Shown: positions 25,044-33,147 of the stretch, piece after piece
Layout of the letters: every line of letters begins with the position of its first letter
How positions within the stretch are numbered: position 1 is the first letter of the stretch
From: Curtobacterium sp. UCD-KPL2560
GTDB taxonomy: Bacteria; Actinomycetota; Actinomycetes; Actinomycetales; Microbacteriaceae
Direction: 5' to 3'
NCBI RefSeq assembly: GCF_001705035.1
Contig: NZ_MCIG01000024.1
Span: 1 to 39,855 of the forward strand
DNA: 39,855 bases
Made by a program: the position numbers and the translations under genes
The notes under the pieces: generated by a model
Told to the model about the DNA's origin: nothing
What the model saw: only the letters and a program-made list of their open reading frames with translations
Database searches by the model: none

Positions 25044-25724
25044 ATGCACCCGATGCACGACGACCAGATGAACCACACGTACGGCCGACGCGACGAGCGC
25101 GGTTCCGGCCCCCGCGGCCCCCGCTTCGGCGGTGCACGGCAGCACCACGGCCACGGCTTCCCCGGCCGGGACCGCGGTGACCACGACCACGGCGGACGCG
25201 GCGGCTTCGGCCCCGGCGGACGCGGCTTCCCGGGCTTCGGTCCCGGCTTCCCCGGCTTCGGGCCCGGCGGTGGCCCCGGCCGCGAACGCCGCCGCCGCGG
25301 CGACGTCCGCCTGGCGATCCTCGGCCTCCTCGCCGAGGGGCCGCAGAACGGCTACGCCGTGATCAAGACGATCGCCGAGCGCACCGACGGCGCCTGGAAG
25401 CCGAGCCCCGGCTCGGTCTACCCGACGCTGCAGCAGCTCGTCGACGAGGACCTCGTCGTCTCCACCGGCGACGGTCGCAAGACGCTCTTCGAGCTCACCG
25501 ACGCGGGCCGGGCCGAGGCCGAGGCGAAGGCGGACGAGATCGCCGCGGCGTTCGCGTCCGCACCCGGCATGCCCGACACGCAGCGCGAGTTCGTCGAGGC
25601 GTTCCGGAAGGTGACGGGCGTGCTGCACGTCTACCGGACGAGCGCGACCGACGAGCAGACGAAGGCGGCGACCGCCAAGGTCGACCAGCTCCGCCGGGAC
25701 CTGCTCCAGATCCTCGCCGACTAG
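25044..25724 (+). CDS. PadR family transcriptional regulator with His/Gly-rich N terminus
   Basis: A 226-residue PadR-type repressor. The winged helix-turn-helix starts near residue 92 (RGDVRLAILGLLAEGPQNGYAVIKTIAERT) and includes the PSPGSVYPTLQQL wing. A helical C-terminal part mediates dimer formation. The first 80 residues are unusually rich in His, Gly, Phe and Pro (repeats of GFPGF and FGPG type) and could bind metal or stay unfolded. The ATG at 25044 follows GAAGGAG. An upstream ATG (24996) lacks one. Its own promoter contains the likely operator. Confidence 0.9.
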   Translation: MHPMHDDQMNHTYGRRDERGSGPRGPRFGGARQHHGHGFPGRDRGDHDHGGRGGFGPGGRGFPGFGPGFPGFGPGGGPGRERRRRGDVRLAILGLLAEGPQNGYAVIKTIAERTDGAWKPSPGSVYPTLQQLVDEDLVVSTGDGRKTLFELTDAGRAEAEAKADEIAAAFASAPGMPDTQREFVEAFRKVTGVLHVYRTSATDEQTKAATAKVDQLRRDLLQILAD

Positions 25725-25750
25725 CGGCGCACGTCGCGACTCGACCGGAC

Positions 25751-25798
25751 GACGGCCGGGAGGCGCGTGGCTGGCCCGCCACGCGCCTCCCGGCCGTC
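25751..25798. terminator. Perfect 20-bp hairpin made from two dispersed elements
   Basis: Arms 25751-25770 and 25779-25798 pair perfectly around an 8-base loop. Each arm contains one copy of the GGGAGGCGCG core in opposite orientation. It lies just after padR. Confidence 0.9.
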
Positions 25799-25824
25799 AC
25801 CGGTCGCCTCCGCGACCCGCGGAC

Positions 25825-25873
25825 GGAGCAGACGACGTCGGGTCGGAGCCACCCACCCGACGTCGCCTGCTCC
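25825..25873. terminator. Second hairpin between padR and esterase genes
   Basis: Arms 25825-25843 and 25855-25873 pair over 18 of 19 bases with an 11-base loop. Together with the preceding hairpin it insulates two convergent genes. Confidence 0.8.
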
Positions 25874-25914
25874 ATCCGCAACGTCCGTCGCCCACCAAGC
25901 GACCCCCGCCGACG

Positions 25915-26532
25915 TCAGGCGGCGTCGACGAACCCGGCCACGTCGGCGAGCTCGGCCGCCGAGACCGCGTGCGGCAGGCCCGGGTACGTCCGGTCCGTCA
26001 CGTCGGTGTGCGCCGCCGCCCACGCCTGCGTCCGTGCGGTCGCCTCGGCGGGGATCACCGGGTCGGCGTCCCCGTGCCCGAGGAACACCCGCGGGCGGAC
26101 GGCGGCCACGGCGTCGTCACGGGCGTCCGTCACGGGCACGACGAAGCCGGACAGCGACACCGCGAACGCGAACCCCGTCGGACGGGCCCGCAGCAGCTGC
26201 AGCGCCATCGATCCCCCCTGTGAGAACCCGAGCAACCCGATGCGCGGGTGGTCGGCGACGACGCCGTCGATCCAGGCCAGGACCTCCTCGACCGCGGCGT
26301 CCACGGGACCCGGCGCTGGGGAGCCCGGTGTGCCGAGCGGGTACCAGGAGAACCCCGGCCCCCAGGACATCGGCGCGCGGAGCGATGCCGTCGTCCAGGC
26401 AAGGGGCAGCGCGGGTGCCAGGCCGAGCAGGTCGCGCTCGTTCGACCCCACCCCGTGCAGCATCACGAGCAGCGGCGTCCCCGCACGCTCCTCGGCCGGC
26501 CGGGTCCACTGCACGAGGTCTGCATCGATCAC
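25915..26532 (-). CDS. Phospholipase/carboxylesterase family hydrolase
   Basis: A 205-residue alpha/beta hydrolase of the carboxylesterase/acyl-protein thioesterase type. The oxyanion stretch MLHGVGSNERD, the nucleophile elbow GFSQGG, the acid in LGHGDADPVIP and the final His in LPHAVS are all present. It hydrolyses short-chain esters or lysophospholipids. The natural substrate is unknown. No signal peptide is seen. The GTG start lies 7 bases after TAGCGT (26540-26545), so it is probably leaderless. Longer in-frame extension would run into the divergent DUF4916 gene. Confidence 0.9.
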   Translation of the reverse strand: MIDADLVQWTRPAEERAGTPLLVMLHGVGSNERDLLGLAPALPLAWTTASLRAPMSWGPGFSWYPLGTPGSPAPGPVDAAVEEVLAWIDGVVADHPRIGLLGFSQGGSMALQLLRARPTGFAFAVSLSGFVVPVTDARDDAVAAVRPRVFLGHGDADPVIPAEATARTQAWAAAHTDVTDRTYPGLPHAVSAAELADVAGFVDAA

Positions 26533-26539
26533 GGGGACG

Positions 26540-26545
26540 ACGCTA
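26540..26545 (-). promoter_or_regulatory. -10 box of esterase gene (leaderless)
   Basis: TAGCGT on the minus strand, 7 bases before the GTG at 26532. Confidence 0.5.
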
Positions 26546-26605
26546 GCCGTCCCCGGAGGCCGCGCCGTACGCCGAACTCGCCGGGCCGACTGGTAGACAC
26601 GGTGC

Positions 26606-27148
26606 ATGGCCTCGCTGCGCACCCCCGACCCCGACTCCGGCTGGCTGTCCGACGAGGAGCTCGCGAACATCCGCCGTCGGCTGCCCATCTGCTACGTCGA
26701 GGCCCTGCCCGTCCGGCTCGACGGCCTCGGCGTCGTGACCGAGGTCGGGGTGCTCCTGCGCGTCTCGCCGAGCGGGTCGATCGCCCGCACGCTCGTCTCC
26801 GGCCGCGTGATGTTCGGCGAGTCGATCCGGACCGCACTGTTCCGGCACCTCGAGAAGGACCTCGGTCCGATGGCCTTCCCGCAGCTCCCGGCGAGCCCGA
26901 CCCCCTTCACGGTGGCCGAGTACTTCCCGCTGCCCGGCGCCTCGGTGTTCACGGACGAGCGACAGCACGCGATCTCGCTCGCCTACGTCGTCCCGGTCAC
27001 GGGCACGTGCGAGCCGCGCCAGGACGCACTCGAGCTCACGTGGATGAGCCCGATGGAGGCGGCGTCCGACGCCGTCGCCGAGGAGATGGAGGGCGGCCGC
27101 GGCACCCTGCTCCGCGCCGGCCTCGCCTCGGTCGGCGCCCTGCACTAG
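26606..27148 (+). CDS. Nudix-fold protein, DUF4916
   Basis: A 180-residue actinobacterial protein that I recognise as DUF4916, a family classed with Nudix hydrolases. It starts with a SGWLSDEELANIRRRLPICYVEALPV segment. The usual Nudix box (GX5EX7REUXEEXGU) is not complete: the region near FGESIRTALFRHLEKDLG keeps only part of it. It may therefore bind nucleotides without hydrolysing them. The ATG lies 6 bases after TAGACA (26594-26599) with no Shine-Dalgarno. Confidence 0.8.
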   Translation: MASLRTPDPDSGWLSDEELANIRRRLPICYVEALPVRLDGLGVVTEVGVLLRVSPSGSIARTLVSGRVMFGESIRTALFRHLEKDLGPMAFPQLPASPTPFTVAEYFPLPGASVFTDERQHAISLAYVVPVTGTCEPRQDALELTWMSPMEAASDAVAEEMEGGRGTLLRAGLASVGALH

Positions 27149-27241
27149 CGCGGCACACTCCCGCACGGGCCAGCCCCGAGCGCGACCGGGCCCGCGCAGG
27201 CCCCACGGACGACCGGGCGCGCGACCGGGCCCCGCGCACGA

Positions 27242-27277
27242 CGAAGCCCCCGGATCCGATCGGGTCCGGGGGCTTCG
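27242..27277. terminator. Hairpin between DUF4916 and csbD genes
   Basis: Perfect 13-bp arms (27242-27254 and 27265-27277) with a 10-base loop between convergent genes. Confidence 0.8.
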
Positions 27278-27299
27278 CAGCGCGGTCTGGAGACCGGCT

Positions 27300-27500
27300 T
27301 CAGTGCTTGTCGTTGCGGAGGCTGTCCGCGACGCCGTGCGCCGCGTCCTTGACGTCGTCGACGCCCTGCTTGGCCGACGCCTTGGCCTGGTCGGTCTGAC
27401 CCTCGGCCTTCAGCTTGTCGTTGCCGGTCAGGTTGCCGAGACCCTCCTTGACCTTGCCGACGAGCTTCTCGCCGGTGTGGTTCTCTTCGCTGCCAGCCAT
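27300..27500 (-). CDS. CsbD family stress protein
   Basis: A small 66-residue hydrophilic protein rich in Lys, Asp and Gly. The pattern NHTGEKLVGKVKEGLGNLTGNDKLKAEGQTDQAK belongs to CsbD (UPF0337), a general stress protein family of unknown biochemical function. The ATG at 27500 follows GAAGGAG at 5 bases. A TAGGGT (minus strand, 27564-27569) may be the -10 box of a promoter with a leader of about 55 bases. Confidence 0.93.
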   Translation of the reverse strand: MAGSEENHTGEKLVGKVKEGLGNLTGNDKLKAEGQTDQAKASAKQGVDDVKDAAHGVADSLRNDKH

Positions 27501-27669
27501 ACGGTCTCCTTCCAACGACGGACGATTCCCCGTCGGCCGCTCGCGCGGCGTCCGGTGCAGGAGACCCTACGCCGCCGGACGACCGGGTTCGCACCCGGTG
27601 TCCAGGTTCAGCCGGAGGCCGACACCCGACCGCCGGGCCGACTCCGTGGCCGGCGGGGTGCGGGCCCGA

Positions 27670-29307
27670 TCAGTGGCGGTCGGCAGAGCCCGCCGGACGC
27701 GTGGCCCGACGCGAGCCGGAGCGGCGACGGGGGCCGCCCGTCTCCGAACCGCTGCTGCGGCCGGCGGCGTACCCACCGTCGGAGGACCACACGGCGCTGG
27801 AGCCACCGCGCACGACGTCGCTCGACGCACGACGGCCGGCGGCGCCACCACGACGCTGCCCACCGCCCGTCGCAGCGGCACCCGAGGCCGCACCGCGACC
27901 GGCACCGCGGCCACCGGACGTGCCGGCACCCTCGGTCGCCGGACGACCGCCGCGCCCGTTGCCGGACCGGCCGGACGCGACCGACGCACCGGCCGAGGCG
28001 GGCTGGGCCGCGCCTCCCGACCGTGCGCCGCGACCACGGCGACGACCGCCGCCGTCACCACCGGCGTCCGCGACGCGCGGCTGGCGCTGGCGCTGCTGCT
28101 GCTGGGCGGGCTGCTCCTCGACGTGGCGGATCGGAGCGACCTCGCCGACGAGTGCGGTGACCGCGGGCGAGGTCGCCGTGACCTGCTGCGGCTTGACCGA
28201 GATGGCGGCGGCACGCATCATCTGCGCCACGTCGCGGCGCTCGGCCGGCAGCGTGACCGTGACGACGTCGCCCGAGGAACCGGCACGCGCGGTGCGGCCC
28301 GAACGGTGCAGGTACGCCTTGTGCTCGGTCGGCGGGTCGACGTGCACGACGAGCTCGACGTGGTCGACGTGCACGCCACGGGCGGCGACGTCGGTGGCGA
28401 CGAGGACGAGGGCCTCACCGGACGAGAACTTCGCGAGGTTCCGCTCACGCGCGCCCTGCGACAGGTTGCCCTGCAGGTCGACGGCCGGGATGCCCTGGCT
28501 CGAGAGCTGCTTCGCCAGGCGCTTCGCGTGGTGCTTCGTGCGCATGAACAGGATGCGGCGGCCGGTGCCCGAGGCGAGCATCCGGACGAGGTCCTTCTTC
28601 ACGTCGGCGTCGGCGGCCTCGAAGAGGTGGTGCGTCATCGCCTCGACGGGGCTGGTCTCGTCGTCGACCGAGTGCATGACCGGCGAGTGCAGGAACTTCT
28701 TGACGAGCTTGTCCACGCCGTTGTCGAGCGTGGCCGAGAACAGCAGGCGCTGCCCCTTCTCGGGCGTCGCCTGCATGATCTTCGTGACACCGGGCAGGAA
28801 GCCCATGTCGGCCATGTGGTCGGCCTCGTCGAGGACGGTGACCTCGATCGCGTCGAGCTTCACGTGGCCCTGCTGCATGAGGTCGGCGAGGCGGCCGGGG
28901 CAGGCCACGACGACGTCGACGCCGCGGTTGAACGCCTCGACCTGACGGCCCTGGCCCACGCCGCCGAAGACGGTCGTGGTGTTCAGGCCCATGGCCTTCG
29001 CGAGCGGGGCGAGGGTCGCGTCGATCTGCGTCGCGAGCTCACGGGTCGGGGCGAGCACGAGGGCGCGCGGTCGACCGGCACGGCGCTGCTTCGGGTTGGC
29101 GGCGAGCCGTGCGACCAGGGGGATCGCGAACGCGATGGTCTTGCCCGAGCCGGTGCGGCCGCGGCCGAGCACGTCCTTGCCGCGCAGCGAGTCGGGGAGC
29201 GTGTCCGCCTGGATCGGGAAGGCGGTCTCCTTGCCCTGCTGGGCGAGGACGTCGACGATCGGGGCAGGGACGCCCAGGTCGGAGAAACGGGTGGTGGAGT
29301 CGGTCAT
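27670..29307 (-). CDS. DEAD-box RNA helicase with long Gly/Arg/Ser-rich tail
   Basis: A 545-residue ATP-dependent RNA helicase of the RhlE/DeaD type. Visible motifs are the Q-motif (FPIQADTLPD), GRTGSGKT, PTRELATQ, DEAD (VLDEADHM), SAT (LFSATLD), ATDVAARGVHV and HRSGRTARAG. From about residue 400 the tail is disordered: a Gln run, then many RGG, SGG and GGR groups that would bind RNA and may drive condensate formation. One dispersed DNA repeat (28008-28023) is read through in the tail as RSGGAA. ATG 29307 is chosen for the spacing from GGAAGGG. Confidence 0.94.
   Translation of the reverse strand: MTDSTTRFSDLGVPAPIVDVLAQQGKETAFPIQADTLPDSLRGKDVLGRGRTGSGKTIAFAIPLVARLAANPKQRRAGRPRALVLAPTRELATQIDATLAPLAKAMGLNTTTVFGGVGQGRQVEAFNRGVDVVVACPGRLADLMQQGHVKLDAIEVTVLDEADHMADMGFLPGVTKIMQATPEKGQRLLFSATLDNGVDKLVKKFLHSPVMHSVDDETSPVEAMTHHLFEAADADVKKDLVRMLASGTGRRILFMRTKHHAKRLAKQLSSQGIPAVDLQGNLSQGARERNLAKFSSGEALVLVATDVAARGVHVDHVELVVHVDPPTEHKAYLHRSGRTARAGSSGDVVTVTLPAERRDVAQMMRAAAISVKPQQVTATSPAVTALVGEVAPIRHVEEQPAQQQQRQRQPRVADAGGDGGGRRRGRGARSGGAAQPASAGASVASGRSGNGRGGRPATEGAGTSGGRGAGRGAASGAAATGGGQRRGGAAGRRASSDVVRGGSSAVWSSDGGYAAGRSSGSETGGPRRRSGSRRATRPAGSADRH
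28008..28023. repeat. Dispersed GGGAGGCGCGG element inside helicase gene
   Basis: Copy in the segment coding the disordered tail of the DEAD-box helicase. Confidence 0.6.
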
Positions 29308-29569
29308 CATGACCCTTCCAGCCGGCGTGGGCCGGCCGTGGGCGCGCTCGTGTCCGGCGCGCGGGCGGGGATCCTGCGCGGCCGGGGAGGCCGGCGCAGT
29401 CGCCGCAGCAGAGAGCCTGGGCACCGATGTGCTGGTGCGTGATCATCGACCGGTGACCGGTCGGGAGTTCGGGGCGTCCGTACGACGCACGAGGCGATCG
29501 GCGCCTCGAGTACCCCCAGCATAGCGGTCGTCGGCCCCGCTGGGCAGTGGGCGTTCGCCGAGCGCGTGC
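29308..29569. promoter_or_regulatory. Long structured leader of helicase and divergent promoter region
   Basis: No gene fits here. On the minus strand TATGCT (29518-29523) is a possible -10, which would give the helicase a leader of about 200 bases. Two perfect dyads lie in it: CGACCGGT-G-ACCGGTCG (29447-29463) and CGAGGCG-N5-CGCCTCG (29490-29508). Confidence 0.45.
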
Positions 29570-29575
29570 GATGAT
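29570..29575 (+). promoter_or_regulatory. -10 box of GH114-like lipoprotein gene (leaderless)
   Basis: GATGAT, preceded by TGC, ends 7 bases before the GTG at 29583. Confidence 0.35.
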
Positions 29576-29582
29576 CCTGCTC

Positions 29583-30506
29583 GTGGCCCCTCGGACGACC
29601 CCGCGCACCGCCCTCGTCGCGGTCTCGACGGCGGTGCTCCTCGTGCTCGGTGCCAGCGGCTGCGCGGGCGGTGACGCACCGTCCGCGACCACGCCCGTCG
29701 GTGTCGCGTCGGCCCCACAGGCCCCGCCGGTCCAGGCCACGGCCACCGGCGGTCCGTCGGCGAGCAGTGCGTCGGTGCGCGCCCTGCCCGCCGGCGGCGT
29801 GCCGGACTACCAGCTCGGCGGCGCGTACGCCCCCGCCGCGGACGTCACGGTCGTCGAGCGGGACAGCACCGCCCGACCCGCAGCGGGCGTGTACTCGATC
29901 TGCTACGTCAACGGCTTCCAGACCCAGCCGGACGAGACCGACGACTGGCTCGACCACCATCCCGACGCGGTGCTCCGCGACGAGGACGGCGAACCGGTGT
30001 CCGACCCCGGCTGGCCGGACGAGGTGCTGCTCGACACGAGGACCGCCGCCACGCGTGCCGAGGTCCTCGCCGTCCTGTCGCCCGTGGTCGCCCGGTGCGC
30101 CGAGCGCGGGTTCGCGGCGGTCGAGTTCGACAACCTCGACTCGTGGACGCGCTCGGACGGACGGCTGACCCGCGCGGGCAACCTCGCGCTCGCCGCCGAC
30201 CTGGTGCGGACCGGGCACGCGCACGGCCTCGCGGTCGGGCAGAAGAACACGCCCCAGCTCGGTGCGGCGGGGCGGCAGCGGACGGGCTTCGACTTCGTGG
30301 TCGCCGAGGAGTGCGTGCAGTACGACGAGTGCTCGGCCTACACCGACGTGTACGGCGACCAGGTGGTCGACGTCGAGTACGCGGACACCCTCGGGCGGCC
30401 GTGGTCCGAGGTGTGCGCGCTGGCGGAACGGCCCGCGATGACGATCCTGCGGGACCGGGACCTCGTGGTGCCGTCCGACCCGGCGTACGTCGCCGAGCAC
30501 TGCTGA
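29583..30506 (+). CDS. Lipoprotein with GH114-like (endo-alpha-1,4-polygalactosaminidase) domain
   Basis: A 307-residue lipoprotein. The first 27 residues form a signal with lipobox ASGC (Cys27). A Ser/Ala/Pro linker leads to a TIM-barrel domain with the marks of glycoside hydrolase family 114: SICYVNGFQTQPDE, then GFAAVEFDNLDSW with the likely catalytic acids, then AEECVQYDEC. GH114 enzymes cut galactosamine polymers in biofilm exopolysaccharide, so a cell-surface glycan role is likely. GTG 29583 gives the best signal peptide and spacing to GATGAT. ATG 29571 is an alternative. Confidence 0.85.
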   Translation: MAPRTTPRTALVAVSTAVLLVLGASGCAGGDAPSATTPVGVASAPQAPPVQATATGGPSASSASVRALPAGGVPDYQLGGAYAPAADVTVVERDSTARPAAGVYSICYVNGFQTQPDETDDWLDHHPDAVLRDEDGEPVSDPGWPDEVLLDTRTAATRAEVLAVLSPVVARCAERGFAAVEFDNLDSWTRSDGRLTRAGNLALAADLVRTGHAHGLAVGQKNTPQLGAAGRQRTGFDFVVAEECVQYDECSAYTDVYGDQVVDVEYADTLGRPWSEVCALAERPAMTILRDRDLVVPSDPAYVAEHC

Positions 30507-30518
30507 CGCGGTCGCGTC

Positions 30519-30650
30519 GGTCGGGAGGCGCGGTGCGGGTCCGTCGCGCTGGTGGCGGTCGGTGGGACCGGCCGGGAGGCGCGGTGCGGGTCCGCCCCGC
30601 CGGCTGCGGTCGGACGTGCGGGGCCGGTGGGGAGGCGCGGTGCGCGTCCG
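30519..30650 (+). repeat. Three tandem copies of the dispersed element
   Basis: The core GGGAGGCGCGGTGCG occurs at 30523, 30574 and 30630 (periods 51 and 56). Each copy is followed by a GGTCCG- or CGTCCG-like end. The gap 30507-30721 holds no gene. Confidence 0.85.
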
Positions 30651-30721
30651 CCCCGCTGGCTGCGGTCGGTCCGGTCGGTCCGCGGCAGGCGGTGACGGTC
30701 GCCGGCGTGGCCGTCAGGTGG

Positions 30722-31090
30722 TCAGGCGGGCCAGGCCTCGTGCACGGCGGCGGCGGCCTGGTCGGCGGAGAGTCCGGCCTCGCGGGCGGCGGCGACGAGG
30801 GCACGGGCGGCCTCGGTGACCGGACCAGGGACCTCGACCGGTCGGACGACCCGCGTGCCGGCACCCCGTGCGGTGTGCACGAGGTCGGCCTCCTCGAGCA
30901 GCTGGTAGGCCTTCGCGACGGTGCCGGCGGCGAGCCCGAGCTCCTCCGCCAGGGCGCGGACGCTCGGCAGGCGCTCGCCGTCGACGAGGTACCCCGCCGT
31001 GATCTGGGCCGCGATCTGCGACCGCACCTGCTCGAAGGGTGGCACCCGCCCGCCGGCGTCGAGGGCCACGAGTCCGGTCATGCGCTCCAT
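30722..31090 (-). CDS. Short GntR family regulator (YhcF type)
   Basis: A 122-residue protein. Residues 15-85 are a GntR winged helix-turn-helix: PFEQVRSQIAAQITAGYLVDGERLPSVRALAEELGLAAGTVAKAYQLLEEADLV. Only a short helical tail follows, as in YhcF/YtrA regulators that control nearby transporter genes. No ABC transporter is adjacent here, so the target is unclear. ATG 31090 has AGGA 6 bases upstream. It follows the DUF1684 gene after 22 bases and may share its message. Confidence 0.9.
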   Translation of the reverse strand: MERMTGLVALDAGGRVPPFEQVRSQIAAQITAGYLVDGERLPSVRALAEELGLAAGTVAKAYQLLEEADLVHTARGAGTRVVRPVEVPGPVTEAARALVAAAREAGLSADQAAAAVHEAWPA

Positions 31091-31112
31091 GTGCTGTCCT
31101 GCTCGTCGAGGG

Positions 31113-31754
31113 TCAGAAGTCGTACTGCTCGCCGACCGGGATCGGCACCGCGACCGTGTTGCCGGGCGGCGCGAGCGGGCACGCCCAGGCCGGGTCGTAC
31201 GCGCACGAGGGGTTGTAGGCGAAGTTGAAGTCGAGCACGAGCTCGCCGTCGTCGCCCCCGAGGTCGGCGCCCTTGATCGTGTCGAGCAGGTACCGTCCGC
31301 CGCCGTAGGTGCCCCGGGCCCGGCCCGCGCTGGCGTCCTTCACGGGGACGAACACGCCGCCCGCGTAGCCGCCGTGCGACCACACGTCGAGCGACCCGAT
31401 GCCGGGCAGCCGGACGACGCCCAGGCGGTCGAAGTGCACCGTGCCGTCGGTCCCGGTCTCGACGTCCATCGCCAGGGGCTCGGCGGTCTCGACCCGGGCG
31501 CGGAACCGCCACTCGGGGTCGTAGTCCGGGACGGGCAGCGCCTCGAAGTCGCGGGCGTCCTCGTCGAGCAGCGGGCTCGCGGGGTGTTCGCCGAACATGG
31601 CGTCCCGCGTCTCGCGCCACATCGCGTGGGCGGTCTCGGGCTCTGGCGTCGCGCGGACCCGGCGGTACAGGTCGAACGTCATCCGACGCCAGTCCACGGT
31701 CGCGAGCGTGCTGTGCACACGGTCCTGGGCCCTCGGCTCCTGCGTCTGGCTCAC
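31113..31754 (-). CDS. DUF1684 family protein
   Basis: A 213-residue soluble protein. The C-terminal half carries the DUF1684 hallmark: RYLLDTIKGADLG, then LDFNFAYNPSCAYDPAWACPLAPPGN. The biochemical role of the family is unknown. The conserved cysteine and the aromatic and acidic residues in that stretch suggest a binding or catalytic pocket. The GTG start lies 6 bases after TACGCT (31761-31766), which fits leaderless translation. Confidence 0.9.
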   Translation of the reverse strand: MSQTQEPRAQDRVHSTLATVDWRRMTFDLYRRVRATPEPETAHAMWRETRDAMFGEHPASPLLDEDARDFEALPVPDYDPEWRFRARVETAEPLAMDVETGTDGTVHFDRLGVVRLPGIGSLDVWSHGGYAGGVFVPVKDASAGRARGTYGGGRYLLDTIKGADLGGDDGELVLDFNFAYNPSCAYDPAWACPLAPPGNTVAVPIPVGEQYDF

Positions 31755-31760
31755 ACGGCG

Positions 31761-31766
31761 AGCGTA
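31761..31766 (-). promoter_or_regulatory. -10 box of DUF1684 gene (leaderless)
   Basis: TACGCT on the minus strand, 6 bases before the GTG at 31754. Confidence 0.5.
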
Positions 31767-31851
31767 CGCCCGGGCGCTCCGCGTGTGCCAGCGACCGGCC
31801 GCGATCGTCCCGTCACGGCACCGCACCCGCCGTGCGGGGTCGACCGCCGGG

Positions 31852-32331
31852 TCAGGCCCCCTGGCGCCAGGTGGGGGCGAGCTGGCGCATCCGCAGGGCG
31901 CGCCACTGCCAGATGACCCACATGCCCGGCCAGAGCGCGATCCCGAGGACCGCGGGCCGCATCCGGTAGGTCAGCCGGTCCAGGAGCAGCGTCCGCCCGT
32001 CACCGAGGTCGACCGTCGCCATCCGGTGCGCCATCGTCATGCGCCCGAACAGCCCGGAGACGCCACCGCCGTTGTCGCGCTGCACGGGGACGCCGTCGAC
32101 CTCGTACCGGTCGATGTCGACGTGGGTGTCGCCGCTCGGCACGACGCCGAACGCGTCCGCGGTGATCGGGTGGGGTTCGCCGGGTGTCCACCGCACGGGC
32201 AGGCCCTCGGGGGACCGCGACCGGTACACCAGGAACGGCTTCGTCACCGCGACCATCACGGCCGGGGACAGCAGGGCGTCGCGCACGGTGTCGACCGGCG
32301 CGTCCAGGACGATGCGGAGTCCGACGTGCAT
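31852..32331 (-). CDS. SRPBCC-like hypothetical protein
   Basis: A 159-residue protein. The opening MHVGLRIVLDAPVDTVRDALLSPAVMVAVTKPFL resembles the first strand and helix of SRPBCC (START-like) ligand-binding proteins. Near residues 130-147 a hydrophobic, Trp-rich stretch (GIALWPGMWVIWQW) could sit at a membrane. No catalytic residues are evident. The ATG lies 7 bases after TAGCGT (32339-32344). Family assignment is tentative. Confidence 0.65.
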   Translation of the reverse strand: MHVGLRIVLDAPVDTVRDALLSPAVMVAVTKPFLVYRSRSPEGLPVRWTPGEPHPITADAFGVVPSGDTHVDIDRYEVDGVPVQRDNGGGVSGLFGRMTMAHRMATVDLGDGRTLLLDRLTYRMRPAVLGIALWPGMWVIWQWRALRMRQLAPTWRQGA

Positions 32332-32338
32332 GCGCCGG

Positions 32339-32344
32339 ACGCTA
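32339..32344 (-). promoter_or_regulatory. -10 box of SRPBCC-like gene (leaderless)
   Basis: TAGCGT on the minus strand, 7 bases before the ATG at 32331. Confidence 0.5.
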
Positions 32345-32405
32345 CCCGCGGACGCTGGGACGTCCGAGCCGGCCCGCCGTCACCTCGCGGTCGGCGGAAC
32401 GCGCG

Positions 32406-33038
32406 TCAGGCGTGCCGTGCGGCCCGGCGGCGGGAGCCCTCGGCCCGGTCGCGGTTGCGGAGCCGCTCGGTGAGCGACAGCCGGACGGTCGGCCACTCGG
32501 CAGCGGTGATCGAGAAGACCACCGTGTCGCGCAGGGTGCCGTCGCGGCCGATCGCGTGGCTGCGGAGCACCCCGTCCTGCTTGGCGCCGAGGGACGCGAT
32601 CGCCGCGCGGGACTGCTGGTTGTGCCAGTGCGTCCGGAACTCGACCGCGATGCACTGCCAGGTCTCGAACGCGTGCGACAGCAGCAGGAGCTTGGCCTCG
32701 GTGTTGATCCCGGTGCGCTGCGCCGCTCGGGCGAGGAACGTGTACCCGATCTCGACGCGGCGGTTCGGGACGTCGATGTTCGCGAAGGTCGTGGCCCCGA
32801 CGACCCGGCCGGTCGGACGGTCGCGGATCGCGAACGGCACCATGCGGCCGGCCTCGTGCTCCGCGAGCCGGCGCTCGATCTCGCCGTCGACCGCGTCGGG
32901 CGCCGGGACCGAGGTGTACCAGGTGCGCCAGAGGTCGCCGTCGGTGACCGCCGCCCGCAGGTCGTCCGCGTGCTCGGGGTCGAGCGGCTCGAGCGTCACG
33001 CGGTCGCCGGTCAGGGTGGGGACGGGGGCGAGCTCCAT
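32406..33038 (-). CDS. GNAT family N-acetyltransferase (RimJ/RimL-like)
   Basis: A 210-residue acetyltransferase similar to RimJ/RimL and YdaF. It shows LTGDRVTLEPLDPEHADDLRAA at the N terminus, VVGATTFANIDVPNRRVEIGYTFL in the core sheet, and the AKLLLLSHAF/HWHNQQSRAAIASLGAKQDGVLR end that holds the acetyl-CoA site. It probably acetylates an amine on a small molecule or protein N terminus. ATG 33038 lies 8 bases after TAGGAT. GTG 33044 is too close to that box. Confidence 0.9.
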   Translation of the reverse strand: MELAPVPTLTGDRVTLEPLDPEHADDLRAAVTDGDLWRTWYTSVPAPDAVDGEIERRLAEHEAGRMVPFAIRDRPTGRVVGATTFANIDVPNRRVEIGYTFLARAAQRTGINTEAKLLLLSHAFETWQCIAVEFRTHWHNQQSRAAIASLGAKQDGVLRSHAIGRDGTLRDTVVFSITAAEWPTVRLSLTERLRNRDRAEGSRRRAARHA

Positions 33039-33046
33039 GGTCACCG

Positions 33047-33052
33047 ATCCTA
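33047..33052 (-). promoter_or_regulatory. -10 box of GNAT gene (leaderless)
   Basis: TAGGAT on the minus strand, 8 bases before the ATG at 33038. Confidence 0.45.
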
Positions 33053-33135
33053 CGGTCGGTGGCGCTGACCGATCGACCTCCGGACGCCGCCCGCGGACAG
33101 GGCTCCTGAGCGGACGGACAGGCCGTCGCGCTCGG

Positions 33136-33141
33136 TATCGT
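33136..33141 (+). promoter_or_regulatory. -10 box of ComB-like gene (leaderless)
   Basis: TATCGT, 6 bases before the GTG at 33148. Confidence 0.5.
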
Positions 33142-33147
33142 GGCCCC

